From the NCBI GenBank assembly GCA_963787185.1, contig CAWBCC010000013.1, positions 248,001-312,000 of the forward strand: DNA of 64,000 nt, given 5' to 3'. Shown piece after piece: positions 15,197-23,387 of this stretch. Positions within the stretch are counted from its first letter, which is position 1, and every line of letters starts with the position of its first letter. The DNA is from JAJXZP01 sp963787185. GTDB lineage: Bacteria > Spirochaetota > Spirochaetia > Treponematales > Rectinemataceae. The translations under genes were made by a program, and so were the position numbers. The notes under the pieces are model-generated. The model did no database searches, was not told the origin of the DNA, and saw only the letters and a list, made by a program, of their open reading frames with translations.

Positions 15197-15706
15197 TCAT
15201 CGCGGGATCTCCGTCGCATGGGCGTAGCTCAGTACCAGGCGCGGATTCTTGAAGTTCCACAGTGGCCCGGCGTCCAGGCGGGGGCTGTCGGGCAGAATCA
15301 ATCGTGTTTCCACGGTGATCGAGAGGGGAAAGACCGCATCCGGTATGGATCCGATCGGCAGAGCGTAAAAGCGGCTGAATATCTCCAAAGCTGCAGCCGC
15401 ATCGGATGTCTTGTGGGAGGCGCTCTTTAGAGCCTCGGTGATCGTGAAGACCTTGGTGACGGGATCGAAGGCGATTTGGTTGACGAAGGCGAGTCGAGGC
15501 GCGATCGCATTTTCGATGCGAAGCTCGAGGGCCATGCGGTTTCCGGCCTGGATGATCGCGAGACCCGCGGACCCGACGGCCTTTTGCAGCTCCACGTTCA
15601 GATAGAGGCTTCCTCCGTCCTGGAAAAGACGCGCGGAGAGCTCCGGGTTCGGCTGCGGTGAAACGATCCCGAAGAGAACTCCGAGGGACAGAAGGAGCTC
15701 TCGCAT
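15197..15706 (-). CDS. DUF4390-like exported protein
   Basis: 169 residues with a short hydrophobic start (LLLSLGVLFGIVSPQ). The mature part, LSARLFQDGGSLYLNVELQK, then GNRMALELRIENAIAPRLAF and LVLSYAHATEIPR, fits the DUF4390 pattern. Family knowledge: DUF4390 proteins are commonly encoded next to NtrY/NtrX-like two-component genes, which is the arrangement here (28 bases before the kinase). This suggests an accessory periplasmic sensor domain for the kinase. Function is not established. Confidence 0.6.
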   Translation of the reverse strand: MRELLLSLGVLFGIVSPQPNPELSARLFQDGGSLYLNVELQKAVGSAGLAIIQAGNRMALELRIENAIAPRLAFVNQIAFDPVTKVFTITEALKSASHKTSDAAAALEIFSRFYALPIGSIPDAVFPLSITVETRLILPDSPRLDAGPLWNFKNPRLVLSYAHATEIPR

Positions 15707-15716
15707 CGTCCTCGGC

Positions 15717-16433
15717 CTACTCGCCGCTTCTGGGCGTGGAGTAGAGAGCCTCGCGCGCTGCGAGGTACTTTTCGTAGACTTCCTCCTCGGGGCTGCGTTC
15801 GAAGAACTTGACCCCGCCTGCCGAGAAGATCGCGGCCATTCCGATGTCGAAGGCGGGATTTTGAAAACTGTTCGACCAGCCTCGGGACGAGGCCGAGTCG
15901 GAAATGCCGACGGCGAGGCATGCGAGGAGGGGAATCGCGATGCCGAGCATCCCGCGCGTGATCCGCTTGTTGCGGCCCTGGTCGGCTATTCCCTTCAGGG
16001 TAGCGGCCGCGAGGGCCTCCTGTACGACGGGATCGGTCTCCGAAAAAACGAGATCGTAGCGCTTGTGGTAATCCACTGGAGGAGTCGCGAGCATCCATAT
16101 CCCGTCTCCCAGAAGGAGGAGTCCGACAGTCCCCCAGGCGGCCGAAAAAGCCACTTTGGGATCGTTCCCGTTCGCTACGGGGAACAGCTGGTTACCGGCG
16201 CCGAGAACCGCTACAGATCCGCCGACGATGAGGCCGCCGCCGATCGTGAAGACAATGCCGATGTCTTTTCGTCTTACGGCTTCCCGCACGGCCTGCGTTT
16301 TCTCGAAATCGTCGAGAATACGGTAGGCAATCTGCGGCTGCTGGGCGGGAGCGCTCTGTGCAGCCAAGGGCACGATCGCGCAAATCATGAGGAGTAAACT
16401 TGCAGCCGCCCGGACCATCCTCGGTTGCTTCAT
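15717..16433 (-). CDS. Exported membrane protein of unknown function
   Basis: 238 residues from the ATG at 16431-16433 (GGAGGG 6 bases upstream). Signal peptide AAASLLLMICAIVPLAAQSA. Three further hydrophobic segments: IGIVFTIGGGLIVGGSVAVL, FSAAWGTVGLLLLGDGIWML and ITRGMLGIAIPLLACLAVGI, followed by a soluble helical tail (EEEVYEKYLAAREALY). Spacing to the DUF4390 gene is 10 bases, so it belongs to the operon. I do not recognise the family. Confidence 0.75.
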   Translation of the reverse strand: MKQPRMVRAAASLLLMICAIVPLAAQSAPAQQPQIAYRILDDFEKTQAVREAVRRKDIGIVFTIGGGLIVGGSVAVLGAGNQLFPVANGNDPKVAFSAAWGTVGLLLLGDGIWMLATPPVDYHKRYDLVFSETDPVVQEALAAATLKGIADQGRNKRITRGMLGIAIPLLACLAVGISDSASSRGWSNSFQNPAFDIGMAAIFSAGGVKFFERSPEEEVYEKYLAAREALYSTPRSGE

Positions 16434-16566
16434 CTGATACCCTCCTGTGCAGGCCGACACCCTAGGATCGTCGACAGAGAACATGCCATAATTCGGCTCT
16501 CCTTTGCAACGAAGCCAATTTCAAAGTGCGCGGAGCAAACGACCGACGGACTCTTGGAATCGACTC

Positions 16567-17280
16567 CTACTTCAAAACGAATCGGATCGGATACCGAAAG
16601 CGTACTGCCGCCGGTTGCCCGTTCACGCGCGCCGGCCTGGTCACTACTCCCTCGAGGGCCTTTACCGCCGCCCCTGCGAAGCCGTAGCCGGGATCTTTCA
16701 GCACGACTATCCTGCGGATGACGCCGTCCTTATCGATATAAAGCTCGAGATAGACTGTCGCTTCGATCCCTTGACGGGCGGCGATAGGCGGATATTCGAT
16801 ACGCGAGAGAATCTCGGCGGTCGGAATTACCGGCACTTCGGTGATCTCGTACTGCGGAAAATATTCCGGCTCCTCCGGACCGGCGCTCGTTTCGGAGGGA
16901 GCGGCTTTGGCTGTGGAAGGGCCGGCGTTCGTCTCGCGAGCGGCGGGACTGGAGGGGCTCGTCGGGACGCTGGGCCGCGCCCGGGCGGAAGGCACCGTTG
17001 GAGCCGTCGGTTCCGACGGCCCCGGCGCCGACCTGTGCTTGGGCGCCGCCGGGGGCGGAGGCGGCAGATCCAGGTCTACGAGCGACAGGGTCCGGTAGGC
17101 GGGGATCGCTTGCGGCGCGCGATCAAGCGAGAGAAAGAGCACAATCGCAGCCGCGTGAAGCGCCAGGGCGAGGGCGATCGCCACTCCGCGCCGCGAGGGT
17201 GTTCGGGCCGGCTCCCTCGCTGCGGGGCTTCCCCGGCCCGGCGGGAGCGCAAGGCTCGGCATCGCAAGCTCCGTATTCAT
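16567..17280 (-). CDS. tonB: TonB family energy-transducing protein
   Basis: 237 residues. Membrane anchor at about 31-52 (GVAIALALALHAAAIVLFLSL), with the His commonly found in TonB anchors. A Pro/Ala/Ser-rich periplasmic linker of roughly 90 residues (DLPPPPPAAPKHRSAPGPSE) precedes the C-terminal TonB domain: IEYPPIAARQGIEATVYLEL, DKDGVIRRIVVLKDPGYGF, AAVKALEGVVTRPARVNGQP. TonB couples the proton-driven ExbB/ExbD motor to an outer-membrane receptor; the receptor, ExbB and ExbD are all in this operon. 3 bases separate it from exbD. Confidence 0.93.
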   Translation of the reverse strand: MNTELAMPSLALPPGRGSPAAREPARTPSRRGVAIALALALHAAAIVLFLSLDRAPQAIPAYRTLSLVDLDLPPPPPAAPKHRSAPGPSEPTAPTVPSARARPSVPTSPSSPAARETNAGPSTAKAAPSETSAGPEEPEYFPQYEITEVPVIPTAEILSRIEYPPIAARQGIEATVYLELYIDKDGVIRRIVVLKDPGYGFAGAAVKALEGVVTRPARVNGQPAAVRFRYPIRFVLK

Positions 17281-17283
17281 AGG

Positions 17284-17694
17284 CTAGGGCTCTGGATTCT
17301 CGGTGACCATGCCGAGCTGCTCCACCCCGGCCGACTTGATGAGCGACACGATCCGGATGAAATCTCCATAGGCGACCGCCTTGTCCGACTTCAGAAAGGC
17401 GGTCTTATCGCTGCGGTTTCGGAAAATGGCGCCGAGCTTCTCGGCAAGCTGCGATGGATCGACCCGATCGGAGTTGATGTAGGTGTCGAGCTTCGCATCG
17501 ATCGAAACGACGATGGTGTCTTCGGCCACCTTCAGGGCCTTCGACTGGGCATGGGGGAGATTCACGGTGATGCCCTGCTGCCCTAGCGAGGCGGTGACCA
17601 TGAAGACTATGAGCAGCACGAGCATCACATCCACCAGAGGCGTGATATTTATGCTCGAAAGCGGCTCCCTGCCCGCTGAGCGTCGGAAGTCCAT
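17284..17694 (-). CDS. exbD: ExbD/TolR biopolymer transport protein
   Basis: 136 residues with the single ExbD helix INITPLVDVMLVLLIVFMVT, including the proton-path Asp in PLVDVMLVL. The periplasmic part ITVNLPHAQSKA, IVVSIDAKL, AVAYGDFIRIVSLIKSAG matches the family. It forms the inner-membrane motor with ExbB. Located 6 bases downstream of exbB and just before tonB. Confidence 0.95.
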   Translation of the reverse strand: MDFRRSAGREPLSSINITPLVDVMLVLLIVFMVTASLGQQGITVNLPHAQSKALKVAEDTIVVSIDAKLDTYINSDRVDPSQLAEKLGAIFRNRSDKTAFLKSDKAVAYGDFIRIVSLIKSAGVEQLGMVTENPEP

Positions 17695-17700
17695 GACGGC

Positions 17701-18381
17701 CTACCTTTTGGAGTTGAAAATCTTCTGCACGATGTTCAGGAAATCGTAGCAGAAATTGTCGATCTCGCTTACGAAGAGCTTGATCTTGCCCTGCACGTAG
17801 TTGAACCCTATGACCGCCGGGATGGCCACGGCGAGACCGATAGCCGTCGTGATGAGGGCCTCGGAGATGCCGGGCGCGACGATGGCGAGCGAGGTCGAAC
17901 CGGCCTGCCCGATGCTTCGAAAGGCGCTCATGATCCCCCACACCGTCCCGAACAGTCCGATGAAAGGTGTCGTCGCTCCCGCAGTGGCGAGGAATCCCAC
18001 GTCGCGCTCGATCTTTGCGATCTCGACCGACGAGACCTTGCGCAGACTGCGCGAGATGTTCTCGATCGCACCGACATCGGCGGTGAGCATTCCATCCCCC
18101 ATGGTCTCGTCGCTCCGGGAGAGGAAATGCTCGGTTTCGCGATAACCTTCGCGGAAAAGGGTCGAGAGAGGGCCCGGCCTGATGCCGGCCAGGCGAGCGT
18201 CGATCGCGCCGAACTCCTTCACCTCCCAGAAGAGATCGGTGAACTCCCGGGTGCTCCGCTTGAGCGAGGCGAGCTGGATGAGCTTGTGGATGATGATTGC
18301 CCACGATCCGATGGAAAAGAAGACGAGAACGGCTACTACGCCCACTATGACGGGACTGTAACCGGCGACGAGCTGCAGCAT
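17701..18381 (-). CDS. exbB: ExbB/TolQ/MotA family proton channel protein
   Basis: 226 residues from the ATG at 18379-18381 (AGAGGAG upstream); a longer frame to 18573 lies inside the preceding gene and lacks a site. Three helices: residues 9-29 (SPVIVGVVAVLVFFSIGSWA), about 126-148 (GATTPFIGLFGTVWGIMSAF) and 170-192 (ALITTAIGLAVAIPAVIGFN). The conserved LFGTVWGIMSAF and EALITTAIGLAVAIPA motifs are present. It provides the stator of the TonB motor. Confidence 0.95.
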   Translation of the reverse strand: MLQLVAGYSPVIVGVVAVLVFFSIGSWAIIIHKLIQLASLKRSTREFTDLFWEVKEFGAIDARLAGIRPGPLSTLFREGYRETEHFLSRSDETMGDGMLTADVGAIENISRSLRKVSSVEIAKIERDVGFLATAGATTPFIGLFGTVWGIMSAFRSIGQAGSTSLAIVAPGISEALITTAIGLAVAIPAVIGFNYVQGKIKLFVSEIDNFCYDFLNIVQKIFNSKR

Positions 18382-18395
18382 GATGACTCCTCTTT

Positions 18396-19190
18396 TCAAG
18401 GCTTTACCGAACGGAATGATTCGGCCTGGATTCGCATCGCCCAGAGCTCGCTCCAGTGGAAGGCGAGATCCCAGAGCCCGGGCGACTCCTCGAAGTCCCG
18501 CAGCATGGTCCCGCTGTCGCGGAGCAGGCGGAGGTTTTCGGGGAACTCTTGTGCGGTGTAGTCCGTGTTCCACGCGATGGATTCGGCCGTGACGCTCGCG
18601 TGGTGCGGCGCCGGCGGCCGCTCGTAGCCGTAGAGTTCGGGGAAGAGGAAACTCCTGACGCGGCGGCGATCTCCATACCAGGCATCGTCGAAGCGGGAAT
18701 GCAGAAAGGTCGCGTATGCCTCTATCCGATTCCAGCGCCGGTTGAATTGCTCGAGCGCTTCCTTCCCATTGATGTAATCTTCATAGTAGTGAATCGTCGC
18801 CGAAGAAGGCGCGACGATCTCCAGAGCGTTCGTGGTCCGAATGCTCCAGAGCGATCCGCTACGCAGCAGATCGAAGTTACCGTCGATCACGAAGCTTGCA
18901 TCGGTCCAACCGTTCTTCCAGTTGTTGAACCAGTCGAGGCCGATGAGGGTCACTTCCCAGTCGTCCGGGCTTCGAGCCGCCGCCTCTCCCGTGAGGACGG
19001 CGCCTGGGATCGACCCGCCGCTGATGCGGACGGCACGGAAGCCGTGCAGCTCCCGCCCGATATCGATCCGCAGGACCGCTTCCCGCCCGACACTTACGCT
19101 CTCGTAGGTGCTTTGAATAGGAAACGTGGCGCAACTCGCCAGGAGCAATGCCGCAAGGCCTGTGCATATCGTGAAGAATCGGGTTTTCAT
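18396..19190 (-). CDS. Predicted lipoprotein of the TonB operon
   Basis: 264 residues from the ATG at 19188-19190 (GGGAGG 7 bases upstream). Signal peptide MKTRFFTICTGLAALLLASC with a lipobox LLASC, so acylation at Cys20 is predicted. The mature protein has no recognised domain; it contains aromatic-rich segments (WFNNWKNGWTDASF, YEDYINGKEALEQFNRRWNR). The gene lies between the receptor and exbB with 26- and 14-base gaps, suggesting a cell-surface or periplasmic binding accessory of the receptor. Confidence 0.8.
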   Translation of the reverse strand: MKTRFFTICTGLAALLLASCATFPIQSTYESVSVGREAVLRIDIGRELHGFRAVRISGGSIPGAVLTGEAAARSPDDWEVTLIGLDWFNNWKNGWTDASFVIDGNFDLLRSGSLWSIRTTNALEIVAPSSATIHYYEDYINGKEALEQFNRRWNRIEAYATFLHSRFDDAWYGDRRRVRSFLFPELYGYERPPAPHHASVTAESIAWNTDYTAQEFPENLRLLRDSGTMLRDFEESPGLWDLAFHWSELWAMRIQAESFRSVKP

Positions 19191-19216
19191 GAAATCGCCT
19201 CCCATCAAACCTTCGG

Positions 19217-21688
19217 CTAGTAGTGGAGCGTGTAACCGATCGAGGGGATCGGGAATCCGCTGCTGTAGGTCGCGGCGGCGGTGCCGCTCAGGCTTTGGCC
19301 GGTCCAGGGATCGAAGGGCGGGTTGCCGTTCACGGCCGAGGTGTAGAGCCTGGCGAAGATGTCCTGCACGGCCAGGTAGAACTCCCACCCGATTTTGGAG
19401 TCGCGGAAATATCCGTGCCAGGAAGCTTTCACGTCGACCGGGAAGGACCAGCCCGTCCTGAGGCTGTCGCTATAGGAGCTGGTGCGCGAAAAGCGCTCGA
19501 CTACCGTCCCGTCCGGCAGCGTTGTCATGTACGAAGTGACGGGCCCCACCTGCTGCAGGGGCGCGCCGCTCACGATCTGCGCTTCGGTCGTAAAGGAAAA
19601 TCCATTCGTGGGCTTCAGGGTCAGAACGAGGTTCAGATTGTGGATGTAGTTGTAGCTCGGGTAATACCAGATCCCGGTCGGATCGCCGTCCGTATCGGTG
19701 TTTCCCGGCTGGCCCGGGTTGAAGAGCCGGGTGATGACATAGGAATAGCTGAGACTGACGTCCCAGAATCGCGAATTTTTCACTGCGGAGAAGTCGAGGC
19801 CGTAGGCGAAGCCGGTTCCGTCGCTGTACGTCGAGTAGGTAGCCGGAGTCGCCGTCTCGTCTTCGATGACATAGAAACGGTCGTAGTAACTCTTGTAGTA
19901 GCCGTCGACTTCGAGTTTCCAGTCGTCCTCTGTGACGGCCTGGATTCCCAGCTCGTTGAACCATGCGCGCGTGGGGCCGATCTGGTAGTCGCTCAAGCCG
20001 TATTTCTTGTCGATGTAGGGGTCGTCGACGGGGAACTGCGAGAAAAGTCCGGTTCCGGCAACGAAGGAGAAGGACTTGAAGGGCCCCCGATCACGGATCG
20101 GCGTGAACATGAGCCTCAGCCGGGGGTCCACGGAGGGCTGGGTCAGGAGGCTCATGTCGCTGTCGTAGACGACGGTATAGTTACCCCGCACCCCTGCCTC
20201 TCCGCTGACCAGGCCCGACCACATGCTGAAGCTGTAGTCGGCGTAAAGTGCGGAAGTCAGCGTATTGTCGCCGGCGGTCGATACGTTCGAAACCACGTTG
20301 AGGAACTGCGGGGTGCTTCCCGTATAGACCGTCTGCCACCCATTGACGTACGTCGAAGTCGTGGAGTTTCGCAGCACCGATTCCATGCCCACCGAAAGCA
20401 ATTGCCCCTGCGCGAACTCCCAGTCCAGGTCGCTCTTCGCCTGATAGAGATAGTCCGTGGTAGATCCGCTTCTCGTGTCGGTCAAATCGTTCAGCGTGAA
20501 GCTCGTCGCGCCCGGACTATAGGTGTTGATGAAGTTCTGGTCGTAATACTGCGTCCCCGACGTCACGGACTGGGCGTCGAAACTCTGATTGTGGTCGTTG
20601 AAGCTCAAGAGGAGGTTGAGGAGGAGGTCGTCGCTCAGCAGAAGCTTGGCTCCGGCCGTGGCGAGGGCCTCGGTGTCGGAATAGCCGATGCTGCCGCTGG
20701 TGGACAGTGTGTCCGGCGGCGTCGGCTGTCGAATCGTGCTGTTGCCGATGTTCACACCGTCGGTGCCCAGATAGCCGTTGAGGAACAATTTGACATCCGG
20801 GGTCGGGTCCCAATAGAGCTTCGTGTAGCCTTCGGTGATGTAGGGCGCATCCTGGGCGGCCCCGAAGAGCGAGAGCGGCACCTGGAGCCAGGTCGTCTTG
20901 CCTCCGATGAACAGGCCGGCATTTTCGCTCAGAGGAGAGCTGACGAAACAGTCCAATCCCGTGGTGGAGAGACCGAAGTCGACCGTGGGCTGCACTTTGT
21001 TCGGCGTGATCGAGTTGACCTCGAGGACGCCCGAGAGAAACTGCCCGTAGCTCGCCGAGACTATTCCGTCGGAAAGCTTCGCGGATTCGACCATATCGGG
21101 ATTGAAGATCGAGACCGCTCCCCCCCAGTGATAGGGATAGAGCACATAGGCGCCGTCGAGGACGGCGATCATCTCGTTCGGATTTCCGCCCTGAATCGAG
21201 GGTATGCCGAAATTCCCCGAATAGCCGACTCCCGGCAGCGTCTTTATGGTGGACATCAGGTCCTCCACCACACCCATAGTCGTGTTGGTGATGTCTTCCT
21301 TGGTCACGACCTGCGAGACTCCGGCTTGGGCGTCGGTCACTTTCGGCTTAGGTTTTTCGACCACCAACTCGCCGCCTTCGACGAAACCGGAAAGCGACAA
21401 TTTGATCAATAGAGTGTGGTCTCCCGCCCTCGCGAGAGCCTTCTTTGGTTCATAGCCCGGGAGCGCAGCGGCGATCAAAACGGTCCCAATCCCGGCCGGA
21501 AGTCCTATGCTCGCCTTTCCCTCGGCGTCGGTCTGGAACTTCCCTTCCACTCCACGCACGGTCAGGCGAACTCCCTCGAGCGGCGTGCCCAAATCCTGGT
21601 CTATGACCGTGACAACGAGGTCGTCGGGGGCCGCCCACAGCACGAGTGTCGAGGCGAGGAGCAGGACAAGGACGATATAAGGTCTCAT
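19217..21688 (-). CDS. TonB-dependent outer-membrane receptor
   Basis: 823 residues from the ATG at 21686-21688 (GGAGG about 9 bases upstream). Signal peptide MRPYIVLVLLLASTLVLWAA. Residues 22-100 form a carboxypeptidase-regulatory-like domain (LVVTVIDQDLGTPLEGVRLT). The plug follows (TTMGVVEDLMSTIKTLPGVG, PSIQGGNPNEMIAVLDGAYV, GVLEVNS), then a long region of alternating aromatic strands ending in YTLHY, typical of a beta-barrel with a C-terminal aromatic residue. The ligand is unknown; the CarboxypepD_reg-plug arrangement resembles SusC-like and related receptors rather than classical siderophore receptors. First gene of the operon. Confidence 0.92.
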   Translation of the reverse strand: MRPYIVLVLLLASTLVLWAAPDDLVVTVIDQDLGTPLEGVRLTVRGVEGKFQTDAEGKASIGLPAGIGTVLIAAALPGYEPKKALARAGDHTLLIKLSLSGFVEGGELVVEKPKPKVTDAQAGVSQVVTKEDITNTTMGVVEDLMSTIKTLPGVGYSGNFGIPSIQGGNPNEMIAVLDGAYVLYPYHWGGAVSIFNPDMVESAKLSDGIVSASYGQFLSGVLEVNSITPNKVQPTVDFGLSTTGLDCFVSSPLSENAGLFIGGKTTWLQVPLSLFGAAQDAPYITEGYTKLYWDPTPDVKLFLNGYLGTDGVNIGNSTIRQPTPPDTLSTSGSIGYSDTEALATAGAKLLLSDDLLLNLLLSFNDHNQSFDAQSVTSGTQYYDQNFINTYSPGATSFTLNDLTDTRSGSTTDYLYQAKSDLDWEFAQGQLLSVGMESVLRNSTTSTYVNGWQTVYTGSTPQFLNVVSNVSTAGDNTLTSALYADYSFSMWSGLVSGEAGVRGNYTVVYDSDMSLLTQPSVDPRLRLMFTPIRDRGPFKSFSFVAGTGLFSQFPVDDPYIDKKYGLSDYQIGPTRAWFNELGIQAVTEDDWKLEVDGYYKSYYDRFYVIEDETATPATYSTYSDGTGFAYGLDFSAVKNSRFWDVSLSYSYVITRLFNPGQPGNTDTDGDPTGIWYYPSYNYIHNLNLVLTLKPTNGFSFTTEAQIVSGAPLQQVGPVTSYMTTLPDGTVVERFSRTSSYSDSLRTGWSFPVDVKASWHGYFRDSKIGWEFYLAVQDIFARLYTSAVNGNPPFDPWTGQSLSGTAAATYSSGFPIPSIGYTLHY

Positions 21689-21744
21689 GAGAGCGCACCT
21701 CCGCGGGCGTTTCCTACGAATCGGCCGCTGTTGTAAATTTGTAA

Positions 21745-21760
21745 TGCAGAAAGCATGCCA
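21745..21760 (-). promoter_or_regulatory. Sigma-54 promoter candidate for the TonB operon
   Basis: The minus strand reads TGGCATGCTTTCTGCA, with GG (-24) and GC (-12) separated by exactly 10 bases, as in TGGCAC-N5-TTGC. Position -12 is 58 bases before the receptor ATG. The operon ends with a GAFTGA-containing activator, which supports the call. Confidence 0.7.
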
Positions 21761-21855
21761 AGTTCTTGAGCCGGCTCCGCTACGCAATCGGTGCCGTATT
21801 TCCTTTGTTCTTTTCGACTCTAAAGGCCGAAGGCGCAGAAATGTAAACTGGACCT

Positions 21856-21890
21856 ATCACTATCGATAGCTATCACCTATCGATAGTGAT
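21856..21890. promoter_or_regulatory. Perfect 14-bp inverted repeat, candidate activator site
   Basis: ATCACTATCGATAG (21856-21869) and CTATCGATAGTGAT (21877-21890) are exact inverted repeats with spacer CTATCAC. The site lies about 97-131 bases upstream of the -24 element, the usual place for an NtrC-type enhancer. It also abuts the IS3 fragment, so it could instead be an element boundary. Confidence 0.5.
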
Positions 21891-22230
21891 GGTCGCCTTC
21901 ATCGACGAGCATCGTCAGGAACAGGGAGTCGAGTCGATCTGCACCGAACTGCCGATCGCTCCCTCGACCTGCTACACGCACAAAGCCGAACAGGCCGACC
22001 CCACGAAGTCGTCGCCACGGCGGCGACGGGACGAGTTGTTGCGGGCCGAGATCCGTCGTGTCTGGGAAGAAAACTTCTCGGTCTACGGAGCGCACAAGGT
22101 CTTGCAACAATTAATGCGTGAAGGGCATCACGTCGCCAGATGCAGCGTCGAACGTTTAATGCGCCAGATGGGCCTCCATGGCGTTTTCAGAGGCAAGCCC
22201 CAGCGCACCACTGTGGCTTCAGATACCGAG
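21889..22230 (+). pseudogene. IS3-family transposase OrfB, N-terminal fragment
   Basis: From ATG 21889 the frame reads MVAFIDEHRQEQGVESICTE, LPIAPSTCYTHK, RRRRDELLRAEIRRVWEENF, VYGAHKVLQQLMREGHHVAR and VERLMRQMGLHGVFRGK. This is the HTH_21 region of IS3 OrfB. The DDE catalytic domain is gone: sequence switches to group II intron near 22231, where CGAGCC-GCCGCC is shared by both. OrfA is absent upstream. Inactive remnant. Confidence 0.85.
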
Positions 22231-22732
22231 CCGGCCGCCTGACACCAACAGCGCACCATGACTGGTAACGGGAAATGGTGAAGCCGCTCGAAGGGAGTAA
22301 CCAGACCGCAACGCAAGTGAAGGTATCGAGCCCCGAAATGCTATAGTCGAAGAGGCCGACAGTTTTGAAATGCCGGAAGGCAATAAGGAGCGCATTGCCA
22401 GGGCAAGATGCGCGTCTCTCTTCATGCGCTCGATCTATGGATCGAGCGGGTGGTGAAACCCCGAATACGGGAATGGTGGCCGGTGCTCAAGGCGAAACTA
22501 GTGGGACATTTCCGTTACTACGGGGTCAACGGCAACTCACGGAGCATCGGGACGTATTTCCATCTGACAGTACGGATGGTATTCAAATGGCTGAATCGAC
22601 GGAGCCAGAAGCACAGTATGAACTGGCCCGCCTTTTCTGAGTACCTGAAGCGTCATGAACTCCCCAAGCCGCGCCTGTATCACAACCTGTATACTCTGTG
22701 GAGCTGTGGAACAGCTTCGCCTCACTCGACAC
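22231..22732 (+). mobile_element. Internally deleted group II intron copy
   Basis: 22231-22422 is nearly identical to the 5' ribozyme region of the full intron (57243-57433). 22423-22464 matches the RT segment around 61090-61143 (DLWIERVVKP), and 22465-22711 matches the RT end (61493-61737; REWWPVLKAKLVGHFRYYG). The last bases (CTCACTCGACAC, to 22732) match the 3' tip. Intron 5' tip, most of the RT and domain V are missing, so it cannot splice or move. A 116-codon open frame survives from 22408 but is only the RT maturase tail. Confidence 0.85.
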
Positions 22733-22760
22733 GTGTAATAGCACGTACTAAGATTTGAAC

Positions 22761-22960
22761 ATGAAGAGTTGGACTTCGCGAGACATTTTGAAGGTGCTCG
22801 CGGCCGATGGATGGGTCGTCAAACATCAAGTCCGTTCCCATGTCCAGCTCGCTCACCCGACAAAGCCCGGCAAGGTCACTGTTCCCCATCCACGGAAAGA
22901 TCTCGCGCCGGGAGCAATCAAAAGTATTGCCCCCAAGCCGGGCTTGATTTGGAGGCATGA
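22761..22960 (+). pseudogene. hicA: HicA-type mRNA interferase toxin, frameshifted near the end
   Basis: From ATG 22761: MKSWTSRDILKVLAADGWVV, KHQVRSHVQLAHPTKPGKVT and VPHPRKDLAPGAIKSI. The HicA core with catalytic-type His in SHVQLAHP and VPHP is intact. At the C-run 22930-22934 one base appears lost: the current frame continues KPGLIWRHEDA into hicB to 23024, whereas the alternative frame gives QAGLDLEA and TGA 22958-22960, overlapping the hicB ATG as usual. The last roughly 10 residues are therefore altered. Toxicity may be lost or reduced. It sits 28 bases after the intron remnant. Confidence 0.75.
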
Positions 22961-23358
22961 AGATGCGCACCTATTTCTATCCCGCCTATTTCCGCCACGT
23001 TCGGTCTGGCGGGTACTCGGTTGATTTTCCCGACCTCCCTGGATGCATCTCTGCCGGGGCGACTCTCGAGGAAGCTCTTGCTATGGCCCGAAAAGCACTC
23101 TCACTTCATCTTTACGGCATGCTTGAAGATGGCGAGGAGTTCTCGACGCCCTCCGATCCTGCCCTTGTTGCCGCAGAGCCGGGGGCGTTTGTCGCTCCCG
23201 TAGAGGGACGTCCGGACATGATTCGTGATGAAATACGCAATCGTTCCGTGAAAAAAACGCTCACGATTCCGTATTGGTTGAATGAAGAAGCCGAGCGCAA
23301 TCACATCAACTTTTCGCAGGTGCTCCAAGAAGCGCTGAAGGAACGAATCGGCGTATGA
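22957..23358 (+). CDS. hicB: HicB family antitoxin
   Basis: 133 residues. N-terminal HicB fold: YFYPAYFRHVRSGGYSVDFP, DLPGCISAGATLEEALAMAR, KALSLHLYGMLEDGEE. The C-terminal part has a ribbon-helix-helix/HTH-like segment (RSVKKTLTIPYWLNEEAERN, FSQVLQEALKERIGV) that would bind the operator. It binds and blocks HicA. It overlaps the ancestral hicA stop by ATGA, so the pair was translationally coupled. Confidence 0.9.
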   Translation: MKMRTYFYPAYFRHVRSGGYSVDFPDLPGCISAGATLEEALAMARKALSLHLYGMLEDGEEFSTPSDPALVAAEPGAFVAPVEGRPDMIRDEIRNRSVKKTLTIPYWLNEEAERNHINFSQVLQEALKERIGV

Positions 23359-23387
23359 CCTGCATGAGAGAGAAGCCTCCGAACGCC

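Noticed and set aside
18456..21412. Very long plus-strand open frames opposite the TonB operon (up to 729 codons)
   Set aside because: They are antisense shadows of high-GC genes; composition is Arg/Gly/Val-rich with no domain, and the minus strand shows complete families.
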